From Campylobacterales bacterium (lineage in GTDB: Bacteria; Campylobacterota; Campylobacteria; Campylobacterales; QNZT01), in NCBI GenBank assembly GCA_027080605.1, contig JALWRO010000112.1, positions 1 to 6,933 of the forward strand: a DNA stretch of 6,933 nt. The letters are read 5' to 3'. This document shows, piece by piece, positions 1 to 5,660 of the stretch (position 1 is its first letter; each line of letters opens with the position of its first letter). The translations under genes and the position numbers were made by a program. The notes under the pieces were generated by a model. It was not told the DNA's origin, ran no database searches, and saw only the letters and a list, made by a program, of their open reading frames with translations.

Positions 1-53
1 ATATAATATAAATTATTCTTGGAAAAAACTTATCTATAACTAAAAAGTGATAG

Positions 54-85
54 TTAACAGTAAATTAACAAAATTTTTGTACAAT
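54..85 (+). promoter_or_regulatory. Possible promoter of the nosL-like gene
   Basis: A TACAAT hexamer at 80-85, preceded by TTTTTG, sits about 30 nt upstream of the ATG at 116 and could be a sigma-70 -10 element. The nearest -35-like hexamer is TTAACA at 54-59, but the 20-nt spacing is long. Weak -35 elements are usual in Campylobacterota. The region is very AT-rich, so chance matches are likely. Confidence 0.35.
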
Positions 86-115
86 TTTCGGAAATATCTA
101 TTTGAAAGGGTTTGT

Positions 116-652
116 ATGAAATTTATCTCTTCTTTAACGTTATTGGTGACACTGCTGATTTTAGGCGCCTGTTCCGCGACACAGCCGGTACAAAAAAGTA
201 CCTCAAAGCACAAGATGATGCGTCACATGTTTCAGAGTGTTCCTGTCCAAAAAGCACAGATTTTGCAACAAGGTCAAAATAAGACCTCTTGCGCAATATG
301 CGGTATGAACCTGCCGATGTTTTATAAAACGAACCATGTCGCCGAAGTTGACGGTAAAGTGAAACAATACTGTTCTATTCACTGTCTGGCGGAAGACAAA
401 GTACTTAACCATAAAAAAGTGCAAAATATCAAGGTGGTCGATGTCAAAAGTCTGCGTTTTATTCCTGTCGAAAAAGCGACATATGTTGTGGGAAGCGATG
501 TTCGGGGAACCATGAGTCGTGTCAGTAAATATGCCTTTGCAAACAGAGCAGATGCTGAAGCGTTTGCCAAAAAACACGGAGGTAAAATTACCGACTTTCA
601 GGGTGCTTTTGCAGAAGCGGCGAAAGAGTTGACCCACAAAAAGAGGAACTAA
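116..652 (+). CDS. NosL-like copper-binding lipoprotein
   Basis: This is a 178-residue predicted lipoprotein of the NosL family. NosL delivers Cu(I) to nitrous oxide reductase NosZ in the periplasm, but many relatives stand alone and may serve other copper proteins. A hydrophobic signal peptide (residues 3-18) ends in a lipobox LGAC with the lipidated Cys at 19. The family metal motif CAICGM lies at 59-64, and a second Cys pair (C86, C90) follows in QYCSIHC. The C-terminal half has the family signatures ATYVVGSDVRGTMS (M133), YAF...ADAEAF and HGGKITDFQGAF. I chose the ATG at 116 because GAAAGGG at 104-110 is a good ribosome binding site and because this start puts the signal peptide at the N-terminus. 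The in-frame GTG at 47 would put 23 charged and aromatic residues before it. No nos genes are visible nearby, so the copper client is unknown. Confidence 0.85.
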   Translation: MKFISSLTLLVTLLILGACSATQPVQKSTSKHKMMRHMFQSVPVQKAQILQQGQNKTSCAICGMNLPMFYKTNHVAEVDGKVKQYCSIHCLAEDKVLNHKKVQNIKVVDVKSLRFIPVEKATYVVGSDVRGTMSRVSKYAFANRADAEAFAKKHGGKITDFQGAFAEAAKELTHKKRN

Positions 653-655
653 CCT

Positions 656-817
656 TTGCAGCGAATCAACTGCAAACGATGTATCTATTACTACGTTACG
701 TGGGATAAAAACCAACCCCACGGATGCAAGGCATTTGGATTTAAGTCCCTTCAAATCCCTTCCGCTGTGGTACGAAAAAGCAGCGGAAAGCCTTGCACAC
801 ACTATAAAGAAAAATAA
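656..817 (+). CDS. Small four-cysteine protein with TTG start
   Basis: This 53-residue protein begins MQRINCKRCIYYYVTW and continues with GCKAFGFKS, IPS and SSGKPC motifs. It carries four cysteines (C6, C9, C24, C47) in a CxxC...C...C layout, suggesting a small zinc or other metal site. Similar stand-alone small proteins with a CxxC, a YxTWD segment and GCKAFGFKS are familiar to me from Campylobacterota and deltaproteobacteria, sometimes carrying unreliable names such as uracil-DNA glycosylase. I cannot assign a function. The frame is the same as that of nosL, whose stop codon at 650-652 blocks any earlier start. The only usable start is TTG at 656, which is served by AAGAGGA at 641-647 with 8-nt spacing. 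The 3-nt gap to nosL implies co-transcription. The coding sequence contains a strong hairpin (760-788). Confidence 0.8.
   Translation: MQRINCKRCIYYYVTWDKNQPHGCKAFGFKSLQIPSAVVRKSSGKPCTHYKEK
760..788 (+). repeat. Perfect 8-bp inverted repeat inside the small cysteine gene
   Basis: TTCCGCTG (760-767) and CAGCGGAA (781-788) are perfect inverted arms around a 13-nt loop, within the last third of the 53-residue gene. The stem is G+C-rich compared with its surroundings. No T-run follows it, so it is not an intrinsic terminator. It could stabilise the 3' end of the nosL mRNA, or it may simply be a coding coincidence. Confidence 0.5.
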
Positions 818-852
818 TCTTTTAAAAAAAGTTCCCGTTCAATCAAAGATGT

Positions 853-875
853 TATAATTTGTCAAACATCAGGAG
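853..875 (+). promoter_or_regulatory. Promoter -10 and ribosome binding site of the ZorAB-like operon
   Basis: A perfect TATAAT lies at 853-858, giving an expected transcription start near 865 and a leader of only about 15 nt. There is no clear -35 hexamer around 830-836, which is common for this phylum. AGGAG at 871-875 lies 5 nt before the ATG at 881 and fixes that start. The site separates this operon from the nosL unit. Confidence 0.6.
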
Positions 876-880
876 CGACT

Positions 881-2173
881 ATGACAGAGCAGGAGAAACT
901 GGTAGATTTTCATCTGGACAAGAGGAAGAAAAAAGGCTGTTTTTTAAGAGTGGTAAACCTTTTCTGGATGCCGTTTTTGATTTTTCTTGGAAGTGTTGCC
1001 GCGTATATGGGCTATATCTCCCTGCGAATGGAGATACACAGTGTCATAATGATCGGAATGATTTTCCTCATCTATCTTTTCTTCATGAAGCATAACGCAT
1101 ATTACGCCGCGTGTAAATTCAAAAGACGTCACGGTTTGCTCGGAGTGGAGCTGGAGAAGTATATTGACAAAAATCTTCTCGAAATCGGCGGGGTGCACAA
1201 AGCGAACGCTCCTTTTGACGCATTTATCAAAAATTTTTCCGCCTCTCTGCGCAATGATAATTTTGCATCGGTTGCCGGTGCCGTTTTCCCGACACTCGGT
1301 ATTTTGGGTACGTTTATCTCTATCGCGCTGACGATGCCGGATTTCTCTTCACAGGACTCCGCACAGCTGGAAAAAGAGATTTCCCAGCTTCTGGGAGGTG
1401 TCGGTACGGCATTTTACGTCTCTATCTACGGTATTTTTCTCTCTTTATGGTGGATCTTTTTCGAAAAAAAAGGGATGAGTGAATTTGAAAGAAGTGTGCG
1501 TTCCATCCGTGAAAATACGCGCCACTTTTTCTGGACACGGGAAGAGATCGAGCAGGTTCACTTTACCCAGAGTCTGAAAAACTTCGACAATCTCAACGAA
1601 CTCTTTTCCAAAATATCTTCCAACGAATTTATAGACAATATCCAGCACAGTCTGGAGCAGAGGCTGAATCTGTTCGATTCTATTATCCATCATGAACAGA
1701 ACGCTTTCCAGAAATCTTCCGAACATTTTGACAATATCGCACGCCTGAGTGAAAAGAGTATGGAAGTCAGCAACCAGCTTTTTGACTCGTATGAAAATAT
1801 CAGACTCAAGATGGAAGAGGTGGTCAAAAGTCTGGAAACCAGCCAAAAACTGCTTCGTCTGGTCAATCAGGAGCTGACACTCAAAGAAGAGAACCTCTCT
1901 TCCGTGACAAGAAGCCTGAACAGCCATATCGAAAAACTGACCAATGCTCTGGACAATATCAACGCCGACAATGTGAAAGAGCTCTACGGCGCTATTTTGC
2001 AAAATATAGAGATCATGAAGAGTGAAACGACCAAAATCGGCTATGCGTATAACAAGCATCTTGAAAATTTCGATGAAGCATACAGCAACAAACTGCGTAC
2101 TTCACTGGAACTCATCGACAGTGAAACGGCGAAAATCATCCGCGAGCTTTCCACGCTGCGGGATATGAAGTAG
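881..2173 (+). CDS. MotA/TolQ/ExbB-type proton channel subunit, ZorA-like
   Basis: This 430-residue inner-membrane protein has the MotA/TolQ/ExbB channel architecture. Four hydrophobic segments are visible near residues 24-47, 53-69, 128-151 and 170-194. The third contains the family motif FPTLGILGTFISI (P137, G140-T144). The fourth contains GGVGTAFYVSIYGIFLSL (T176), matching the small-residue and threonine face that lines the ion path in this family. Residues 195-430 form a long, charged, helical cytoplasmic tail with coiled-coil character and no enzymatic motif. A channel plus a long tail beside a MotB/OmpA-type partner is the ZorA layout of Zorya anti-phage systems, in which proton flow drives rotation of a motor. 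The tail is shorter than in the best-known ZorA. The partner gene starts 7 nt downstream, indicating one operon. A housekeeping energy transducer of Tol or Mot type specific to this phylum is the main alternative. Confidence 0.8.
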   Translation: MTEQEKLVDFHLDKRKKKGCFLRVVNLFWMPFLIFLGSVAAYMGYISLRMEIHSVIMIGMIFLIYLFFMKHNAYYAACKFKRRHGLLGVELEKYIDKNLLEIGGVHKANAPFDAFIKNFSASLRNDNFASVAGAVFPTLGILGTFISIALTMPDFSSQDSAQLEKEISQLLGGVGTAFYVSIYGIFLSLWWIFFEKKGMSEFERSVRSIRENTRHFFWTREEIEQVHFTQSLKNFDNLNELFSKISSNEFIDNIQHSLEQRLNLFDSIIHHEQNAFQKSSEHFDNIARLSEKSMEVSNQLFDSYENIRLKMEEVVKSLETSQKLLRLVNQELTLKEENLSSVTRSLNSHIEKLTNALDNINADNVKELYGAILQNIEIMKSETTKIGYAYNKHLENFDEAYSNKLRTSLELIDSETAKIIRELSTLRDMK

Positions 2174-2180
2174 CGAAAAG

Positions 2181-3230
2181 ATGTTTAAAGAGGACAATAC
2201 CAAAGAGGAACAGAATTTCTGGATATCGTACGCAGACCTGATGGCGGGTTTGTTGTTTGTCTTTATATTGCTGGTGGGGGCGATTGTCGTGCGTTATGTC
2301 TACGTCCAGCAGGATTTGGCACAAAAACGCGCCGCACTGGGATTGAGTGAAAATGCGTTGCAGTCTACCAATGCCAAAATACGGCAGCTGCGTAAGGAGC
2401 TGGAGGAGAGCATCGCCAGACTCTCTGAAACCGAAGCACAAAAAGAGGCGTTATCGCAGAAACTGACCCTGCAGGGCAACGAAGTGATGAAACTGAAAGA
2501 TCTGATTCTCGACTATGAACGCAGCGATGATGAAATGAAACAGAAAATCGCTTCACTCGAGAGCAATCTCAGCAGTGTGGAACAAAACCTCTCTGGTATG
2601 CAAAATGTGCTGGTACTCAAAGAGGAAGAGATCGCTGCGCTGGGAAAAAAACTGCTGCAGCAAAGTATCGAACACCAGCAGCTGGTCGATGAACTTAATA
2701 TCACGAAAGTACGTATCAAAAATCTGACCGGTATTCGGATCAAAGTGGTTTCCAAACTCAAAGAGAGACTCGGCGATTCGATAGAGATCGATCCCAAAAG
2801 CGGGGCAATGCGCTTTGCCTCAAATATCTTGTTCAATCCCGGAGAGTATAGCCTCAAACCCGGCTCCAGAAGAGAACTTCATGAGATCTTGCAAAAATAT
2901 ATCCAGACACTCCTGCTCGATCCTGAAATCCGTCAGTATATCGAAGGGATTACAATCGAAGGCTATACCGACAGTGTAGGCGGCTATCTGTACAATCTTG
3001 CACTCTCGCAAAAAAGAGCCCTCGAAGTGATGAAATTTCTCTACAAAAGCGACAAAACACACCGCGAACTTTATGAAAAATACCTCAGCGCTAGCGGACG
3101 CTCCTATGCAAACCTCATCTACGATACCAACGGCAAAGAGGACAGAGAAGCGTCAAGACGCATCGAGATCAAATTTCGCATCAAAAATGAAAAAGCGATC
3201 AAAGAGCTGGAAAAATTTCTGGAGCGTTGA
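2181..3230 (+). CDS. MotB/OmpA-like motor partner, ZorB-like
   Basis: This 349-residue protein has a short cytoplasmic N-terminus and one membrane helix (about 13-38) starting FWISYADLMAGLLFVFIL. D19 occupies the place of the proton-carrying Asp of MotB and ZorB. A long periplasmic coiled coil follows (about 45-180). The rest is an OmpA-type peptidoglycan-binding domain (about 200-335) with GYTDS (D264), YNLALSQKRALEVMKFL and ASRRIEIKF (R326, R327). In MotB-like proteins this domain anchors the stator to the cell wall while the helix packs inside a pentamer of MotA-like subunits. In the loop that usually holds a second diaminopimelate-binding Asp, this protein appears to have Ala310 (GRSYANLI). 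The ATG is preceded only by a weak GCGAAAAG sequence, so translation is probably coupled to the upstream gene, whose stop is 7 nt away. The coiled coil is much longer than in flagellar MotB. Confidence 0.8.
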   Translation: MFKEDNTKEEQNFWISYADLMAGLLFVFILLVGAIVVRYVYVQQDLAQKRAALGLSENALQSTNAKIRQLRKELEESIARLSETEAQKEALSQKLTLQGNEVMKLKDLILDYERSDDEMKQKIASLESNLSSVEQNLSGMQNVLVLKEEEIAALGKKLLQQSIEHQQLVDELNITKVRIKNLTGIRIKVVSKLKERLGDSIEIDPKSGAMRFASNILFNPGEYSLKPGSRRELHEILQKYIQTLLLDPEIRQYIEGITIEGYTDSVGGYLYNLALSQKRALEVMKFLYKSDKTHRELYEKYLSASGRSYANLIYDTNGKEDREASRRIEIKFRIKNEKAIKELEKFLER

Positions 3231-3231
3231 T

Positions 3232-3363
3232 GTGAAAAAAGAAAAATTTGAAATTTACGTCCCAGTACACCTGCGAAAGCTCCGGTTTGAGATCATGAAG
3301 TTCAGAGAGTTGAAAGAGAAAGAGCAGAAGGGAATTTTTCGGAAATTTTTTAGGAAGGGGTGA
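3232..3363 (+). CDS. Small basic protein after the ZorB-like gene
   Basis: This is a 43-residue ORF with a GTG start, separated by a single base from the stop of the ZorB-like gene. GGAG at 3221-3224, inside that gene, lies 7 nt before the GTG. The peptide is strongly basic and begins VKKEKFEIYVPVHLRKLRF. It has no membrane segment or cysteine and ends in a Lys/Arg/Phe-rich stretch. I do not recognise a family. The operon-like spacing and ribosome binding site favour a real gene. The alternative is the decayed 5' end of a third operon gene whose remainder was lost when the TA segment was inserted just downstream. An ATG at 3230 exists but runs straight into TGA, so it is not the start. Confidence 0.45.
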   Translation: MKKEKFEIYVPVHLRKLRFEIMKFRELKEKEQKGIFRKFFRKG

Positions 3364-3373
3364 ACTACGGATA

Positions 3374-3403
3374 TGTATTGTTTTTTATAAAAAATTCAAT
3401 ACA
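3374..3403. terminator. Possible bidirectional terminator between convergent operons
   Basis: TGTATTG (3374-3380) and CAATACA (3397-3403) are perfect inverted arms flanking TTTTTTATAAAAAATT, whose inner bases can pair further with two mismatches. It sits just after the 43-residue ORF and overlaps the last codons of the minus-strand toxin gene. The stem is AT-rich and the T-tracts are internal, so terminator strength is doubtful. Its position between converging genes is what suggests the role. Confidence 0.4.
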
Positions 3404-3647
3404 CCTCTTTCCTATGTGCAATTCTTATGATAGATATAACGAGGTAATCATTTTCTTTTAGATAAATTATTCTGTAGTTTCCCGCTCTTTTCCTAAATTT
3501 ACCTTTGTGTTTTCCCTTAAGTGGCTTATCATTGGAAAAATTACCGTCTCGCAAATCCAAAATCTTAGCAGATACTATTTTTTGTGCCTGAGAGTCTAAC
3601 TTTAAAAATTCTTTCTCTGCATCTTTATCAAATGCTATTTTATACAT
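3396..3647 (-). CDS. RelE/ParE-family toxin (TA module 1)
   Basis: This 83-residue toxin of the RelE/ParE superfamily begins MYKIAFDKDAEKEF. It shows the standard pattern: an N-terminal helix pair (residues 9-30), then basic strands with GKFRKRAGNYRIIY (about 49-62) and the C-terminal signature IAHRKEVY at 76-83. RelE-like members cut mRNA on the ribosome, whereas ParE members poison gyrase. The short, basic form ending in HRKEVY favours the ribonuclease type, but this is inferred from pattern only. The ATG at 3647 gives an 8-nt overlap with the antitoxin (ATGTATAA), the usual coupling for these pairs. A TTG one codon earlier is possible. The gene appears intact. Its end overlaps the inverted repeat facing the ZorAB-like operon. 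Confidence 0.88.
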   Translation of the reverse strand: MYKIAFDKDAEKEFLKLDSQAQKIVSAKILDLRDGNFSNDKPLKGKHKGKFRKRAGNYRIIYLKENDYLVISIIRIAHRKEVY

Positions 3648-3870
3648 CAATACCGGCTTTTTTATAGACTTCTTCCAATGGCACTAAAGTGCTTTCGCCT
3701 GATTTTAGATTGTCAATTCGCTTATCGGCAACCATTTCATCTAATTTATCAAAGTACAATTCAATTGCTTTTTCAATCAAACTTGTTCTTGTCTTGTCTA
3801 ATTCTGCGGCATATTCATCAAGAGTTTCCAAAACATCTTTTTCTAATCTAATATTGATAGCCTGTTTCAT
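3640..3870 (-). CDS. Ribbon-helix-helix (CopG/RelB-like) antitoxin (TA module 1)
   Basis: This 76-residue protein has an N-terminal ribbon-helix-helix fold. Strand KQAINIRL (2-9) would contact DNA, followed by helices around KDVLETLDEYAAELD (11-25) and RTSLIEKAIELYFDKLDEM (28-46). The acidic C-terminal part (about 50-76) is expected to wrap and neutralise the toxin. The MKQAIN start at 3870 is preferred over an upstream TTG. AAAGG lies 8 nt before it, and the conserved strand begins right after the Met. The promoter lies just upstream, and antitoxins of this type normally repress their own operon by binding palindromes at the promoter. One such palindrome is visible at 3899-3908. Confidence 0.88.
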   Translation of the reverse strand: MKQAINIRLEKDVLETLDEYAAELDKTRTSLIEKAIELYFDKLDEMVADKRIDNLKSGESTLVPLEEVYKKAGIDV

Positions 3871-3898
3871 AGTAATAACCTTTAAAGCTTTTTGTAGA

Positions 3899-3931
3899 TA
3901 CAATTGTAGTATATCCAGGGAATATTGTCAA
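3899..3931 (-). promoter_or_regulatory. Near-consensus sigma-70 promoter with palindromic operator for TA module 1
   Basis: Read on the minus strand, TTGACA (3926-3931) and TACAAT (3903-3908) are separated by exactly 17 nt, an almost ideal sigma-70 promoter. The -10 lies inside the perfect 10-bp palindrome TACAATTGTA (3899-3908). A repressor bound there would block polymerase, consistent with autoregulation by the ribbon-helix-helix antitoxin. The promoter is far stronger looking than others in the window. Confidence 0.8.
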
Positions 3932-3981
3932 GGTTTCTCCGCTACTTGTCCTTATAATTAACCCCTGAGAACTGTCTTTCA

Positions 3982-4980
3982 TTAGCCACTATTAAACTCT
4001 TGAATCAATTTTTGTACGTGAGGCTTTGAATGACCATAACTTACAATAAATACCTGTATATCTTTCATTTTATACAGCGTCAGGGCACGAAAAATCGCTT
4101 TGGTGATCCATTCCGGTTTGTTACCGAAAACACCGCCACCGAGAAGTGTGAGATAAATTTTGTTGCTTTTACCTCTGCAGGAATTTAACACGCCTGCACA
4201 TATGGTTGCTTCGTATGCAGCTTCCAGTATCATTTGGGCAAACCTGGACCATAACTCTGGCGGATGCTGTGCATAGGCAACCGGAAGCGCTGCACAATAC
4301 GCTTGCGTCACTAAATGTTTGGCATTGTTGAGGGTGACTTCCGTATCCCACTGAATGCCGATGCGTAGCAGCTTTCTCAGCGCATTGAGCTCAGATTCAG
4401 AAGCAGATTGCAATTTACTGTTAATTTCATGTAACCCTTCCCTTGACGCCAGAGCATAACCGTTACGCATTTGCCAGAGACGATTATTTGTGTTATGTAA
4501 TGCCGCACCGATATCGGCGAGGCAATCTATCTGATTGTCAGCACTTTGTCCGATTTGACCGTTGCATTCAACAAAATAGTTTCTGTAAATCGTTCCCGCC
4601 CCTGCCGCTATGGCACAGGCAGGACCCTGAGTGTGGTCATATTCATATCTGCTAACACCTTGCTCCGGTGTAATATCGGGAGAGACCATTTCTAAAAGAT
4701 TGAATTGTGATGCAACCTGAAACAGTGATCCGGCATTGGATTTGTCGGTATGCAGTTGTTGAACATCGGCTACGACTTCATGAAGCGATAGTTTTCCTGA
4801 TGTTGTTTGGTCATCATGAACGCGCTCTCTTAATTCCGCTAAAGAGGGTGTTTCCAATTTTCCATAATGACACGCTTTCCCGTTTATTTTGGATCTCAGT
4901 ATCGTTCCCTCGACAGACAAATTCTTTCGAACTTGTTCAGGGGATTCTTCATGAAAACCTGTTAGTTCGTCAAACCACAT
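3982..4980 (-). CDS. Distant macrodomain-like (ADP-ribose-binding) protein
   Basis: This 332-residue soluble protein starts MWFDELTGFHEESPEQVR and has no signal peptide or membrane helix. Three glycine- and motif-rich stretches resemble PARG-type macrodomains: FQVASQFNLLEM (87-98), GPACAIAAGAGTIYRNYF (119-136) and LTLLGGGVFGNKPEWI (277-292). The last is close to the GCGVFGN loop that contacts ADP-ribose in that family. Macrodomains bind or remove ADP-ribose from proteins or nucleic acids. Whether this one is catalytic cannot be told by eye. I believe it belongs to a conserved uncharacterised family but cannot name it. The ATG at 4980 has AAAGGA 7 nt upstream. By eye its base composition is richer in G+C than the two TA modules beside it, suggesting a different origin. 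A structured leader precedes it. It may also be read from the upstream TA module, about 109 bp away on the same strand. Confidence 0.6.
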   Translation of the reverse strand: MWFDELTGFHEESPEQVRKNLSVEGTILRSKINGKACHYGKLETPSLAELRERVHDDQTTSGKLSLHEVVADVQQLHTDKSNAGSLFQVASQFNLLEMVSPDITPEQGVSRYEYDHTQGPACAIAAGAGTIYRNYFVECNGQIGQSADNQIDCLADIGAALHNTNNRLWQMRNGYALASREGLHEINSKLQSASESELNALRKLLRIGIQWDTEVTLNNAKHLVTQAYCAALPVAYAQHPPELWSRFAQMILEAAYEATICAGVLNSCRGKSNKIYLTLLGGGVFGNKPEWITKAIFRALTLYKMKDIQVFIVSYGHSKPHVQKLIQEFNSG

Positions 4981-5057
4981 GTGATATTCCTTTGAGAGAC
5001 ATAAGGGTTATCTTGAGAAGTAAGTAACCCATTTTAGGGAGTACTTACTTCCCTCCT
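4981..5057 (-). promoter_or_regulatory. Leader of the macrodomain-like gene with competing hairpins
   Basis: On the minus strand, GAAGTAAGTA (5051-5042) and TACTTACTTC (5026-5017) form a perfect 10-bp inverted repeat (hairpin A). Two smaller pairs use overlapping bases: AGGGA/TCCCT (5054-5050 with 5040-5036) and GGGTTA/TAACCC (5030-5025 with 5010-5005). These two are compatible with each other but not with A. The gene's ribosome binding site, AAAGGA, is at 4993-4988. A strong Shine-Dalgarno-like AGGAGGG (5057-5051) has no start codon at normal spacing. An ATG at 5032 opens a 20-codon ORF overlapping the gene start. The repeat could be a protein operator or an RNA switch. Confidence 0.45.
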
Positions 5058-5089
5058 GGTTTTTGTTATCTTTTAATTTAAACAGCTAG

Positions 5090-5356
5090 TTATGGAAAAA
5101 ATTTATAGATCTCCTTTCTGTGTTTAACTGTTTCAATGATAATGCCATCATCTTCTTTTTTGATACCAACTCTATAGTTCCCAAATCTAATTTTAAAGTA
5201 TTGTTTATAGCCTTTCATTTTTTCAATTTTACCAACTTCTTCAAGGTTCTTACACGTTGGTAATTCATCAAATACAAACTCTTCAATTATTTTTGCATAG
5301 TTATTTGGCAGTTTTGAAAGTTCTTTTAAAAACTTTTTTCTATATTCAATTTTCAT
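5090..5356 (-). CDS. RelE-family toxin (TA module 2)
   Basis: This 88-residue RelE/ParE-superfamily toxin begins MKIEYRKKFLKELSKLP. It has an N-terminal helical pair (about 6-30), then FKIRFGNYRVGI (54-65) and VKHRKEIYKFFP at the C-terminus (77-88), with basic residues placed as in ribosome-dependent mRNA interferases. It is more similar in style to Campylobacterota RelE proteins than to toxin 1, from which it clearly differs in sequence. The ATG lies one base after the antitoxin stop (TAAAATG), so translation is coupled. The gene looks intact. Codon use is AT-rich like its antitoxin and unlike the macrodomain-like gene downstream. Confidence 0.88.
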   Translation of the reverse strand: MKIEYRKKFLKELSKLPNNYAKIIEEFVFDELPTCKNLEEVGKIEKMKGYKQYFKIRFGNYRVGIKKEDDGIIIETVKHRKEIYKFFP

Positions 5357-5357
5357 T

Positions 5358-5552
5358 TTAGTGTTTTAAAGATTGATAATATTTTTTTGCATCTTCTAAA
5401 GATAGTTTGTCATTATCTTTGTTTTCTTCCATTAGTTTATAAAGTGCATAATTTTCAAGTGTATCTGTTATTTTTTTATATGTTTTTATATCCAATTGAA
5501 CGGCAATTTTATGGTTTTTATTATCTATAATATAGTTCGGTTTAAGTTCCAT
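5358..5552 (-). CDS. Antitoxin of TA module 2 (RelB/Phd-like)
   Basis: This 64-residue protein starts MELKPNYIIDNKNHKIAV, followed by QLDIKTYKKITDTLENYALYKLMEEN and an acidic, Lys-rich tail. The pattern of an N-terminal NYIID...K.AVQLD strand segment, a helix around LENYALYKLM and a toxin-binding tail matches small antitoxins paired with RelE in Campylobacterota. I did not resolve whether the fold is Phd-like or RelB-like. The ATG at 5552 has GGAG 6 nt upstream. The ATG at 5564, four codons earlier, has no ribosome binding site and is less likely. It is expected to bind the operator at its own promoter. Confidence 0.8.
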   Translation of the reverse strand: MELKPNYIIDNKNHKIAVQLDIKTYKKITDTLENYALYKLMEENKDNDKLSLEDAKKYYQSLKH

Positions 5553-5581
5553 TATTGTCTCCATATTATTTATTTGTGTCT

Positions 5582-5606
5582 ATTTTATCTAAAATTGGAG
5601 CAATTT
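5582..5606 (-). promoter_or_regulatory. Likely promoter and operator of TA module 2
   Basis: On the minus strand a TAAAAT -10 (5587-5582, within GATAAAAT) lies about 30 nt before the antitoxin start. Directly upstream, in the -10/-35 spacer, AAATTG and CAATTT form a perfect inverted repeat with a 3-nt loop (5592-5606), a plausible antitoxin-binding site. No clear -35 hexamer is visible. Confidence 0.5.
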
Positions 5607-5660
5607 ATCTTTTTTCAAAGATTTTTGTTCAATTTTTTTTAAAAAGCAGAGGGATCCCCA

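Noticed and set aside
47..115. N-terminal extension of the nosL-like gene from GTG at 47
   Set aside because: It would bury the signal peptide behind 23 charged and aromatic residues. The ATG at 116 has a clear GAAAGGG ribosome binding site and gives a proper lipoprotein signal.
203..802. Long minus-strand ORF opposite the nosL-like and small cysteine genes
   Set aside because: It lies antisense to two well-supported genes, has no ribosome binding site or recognisable domain, and is best explained as a shadow frame.
3073..3231. Longer version of the small basic ORF starting inside the ZorB-like gene
   Set aside because: This stretch is the shadow of the OmpA-domain coding frame. The residues look non-coding in this frame, and the GTG at 3232 has correct spacing to GGAG.
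5553..5564. Antitoxin 2 start at ATG 5564
   Set aside because: It has no ribosome binding site upstream. GGAG lies in this segment at the right distance for the ATG at 5552.
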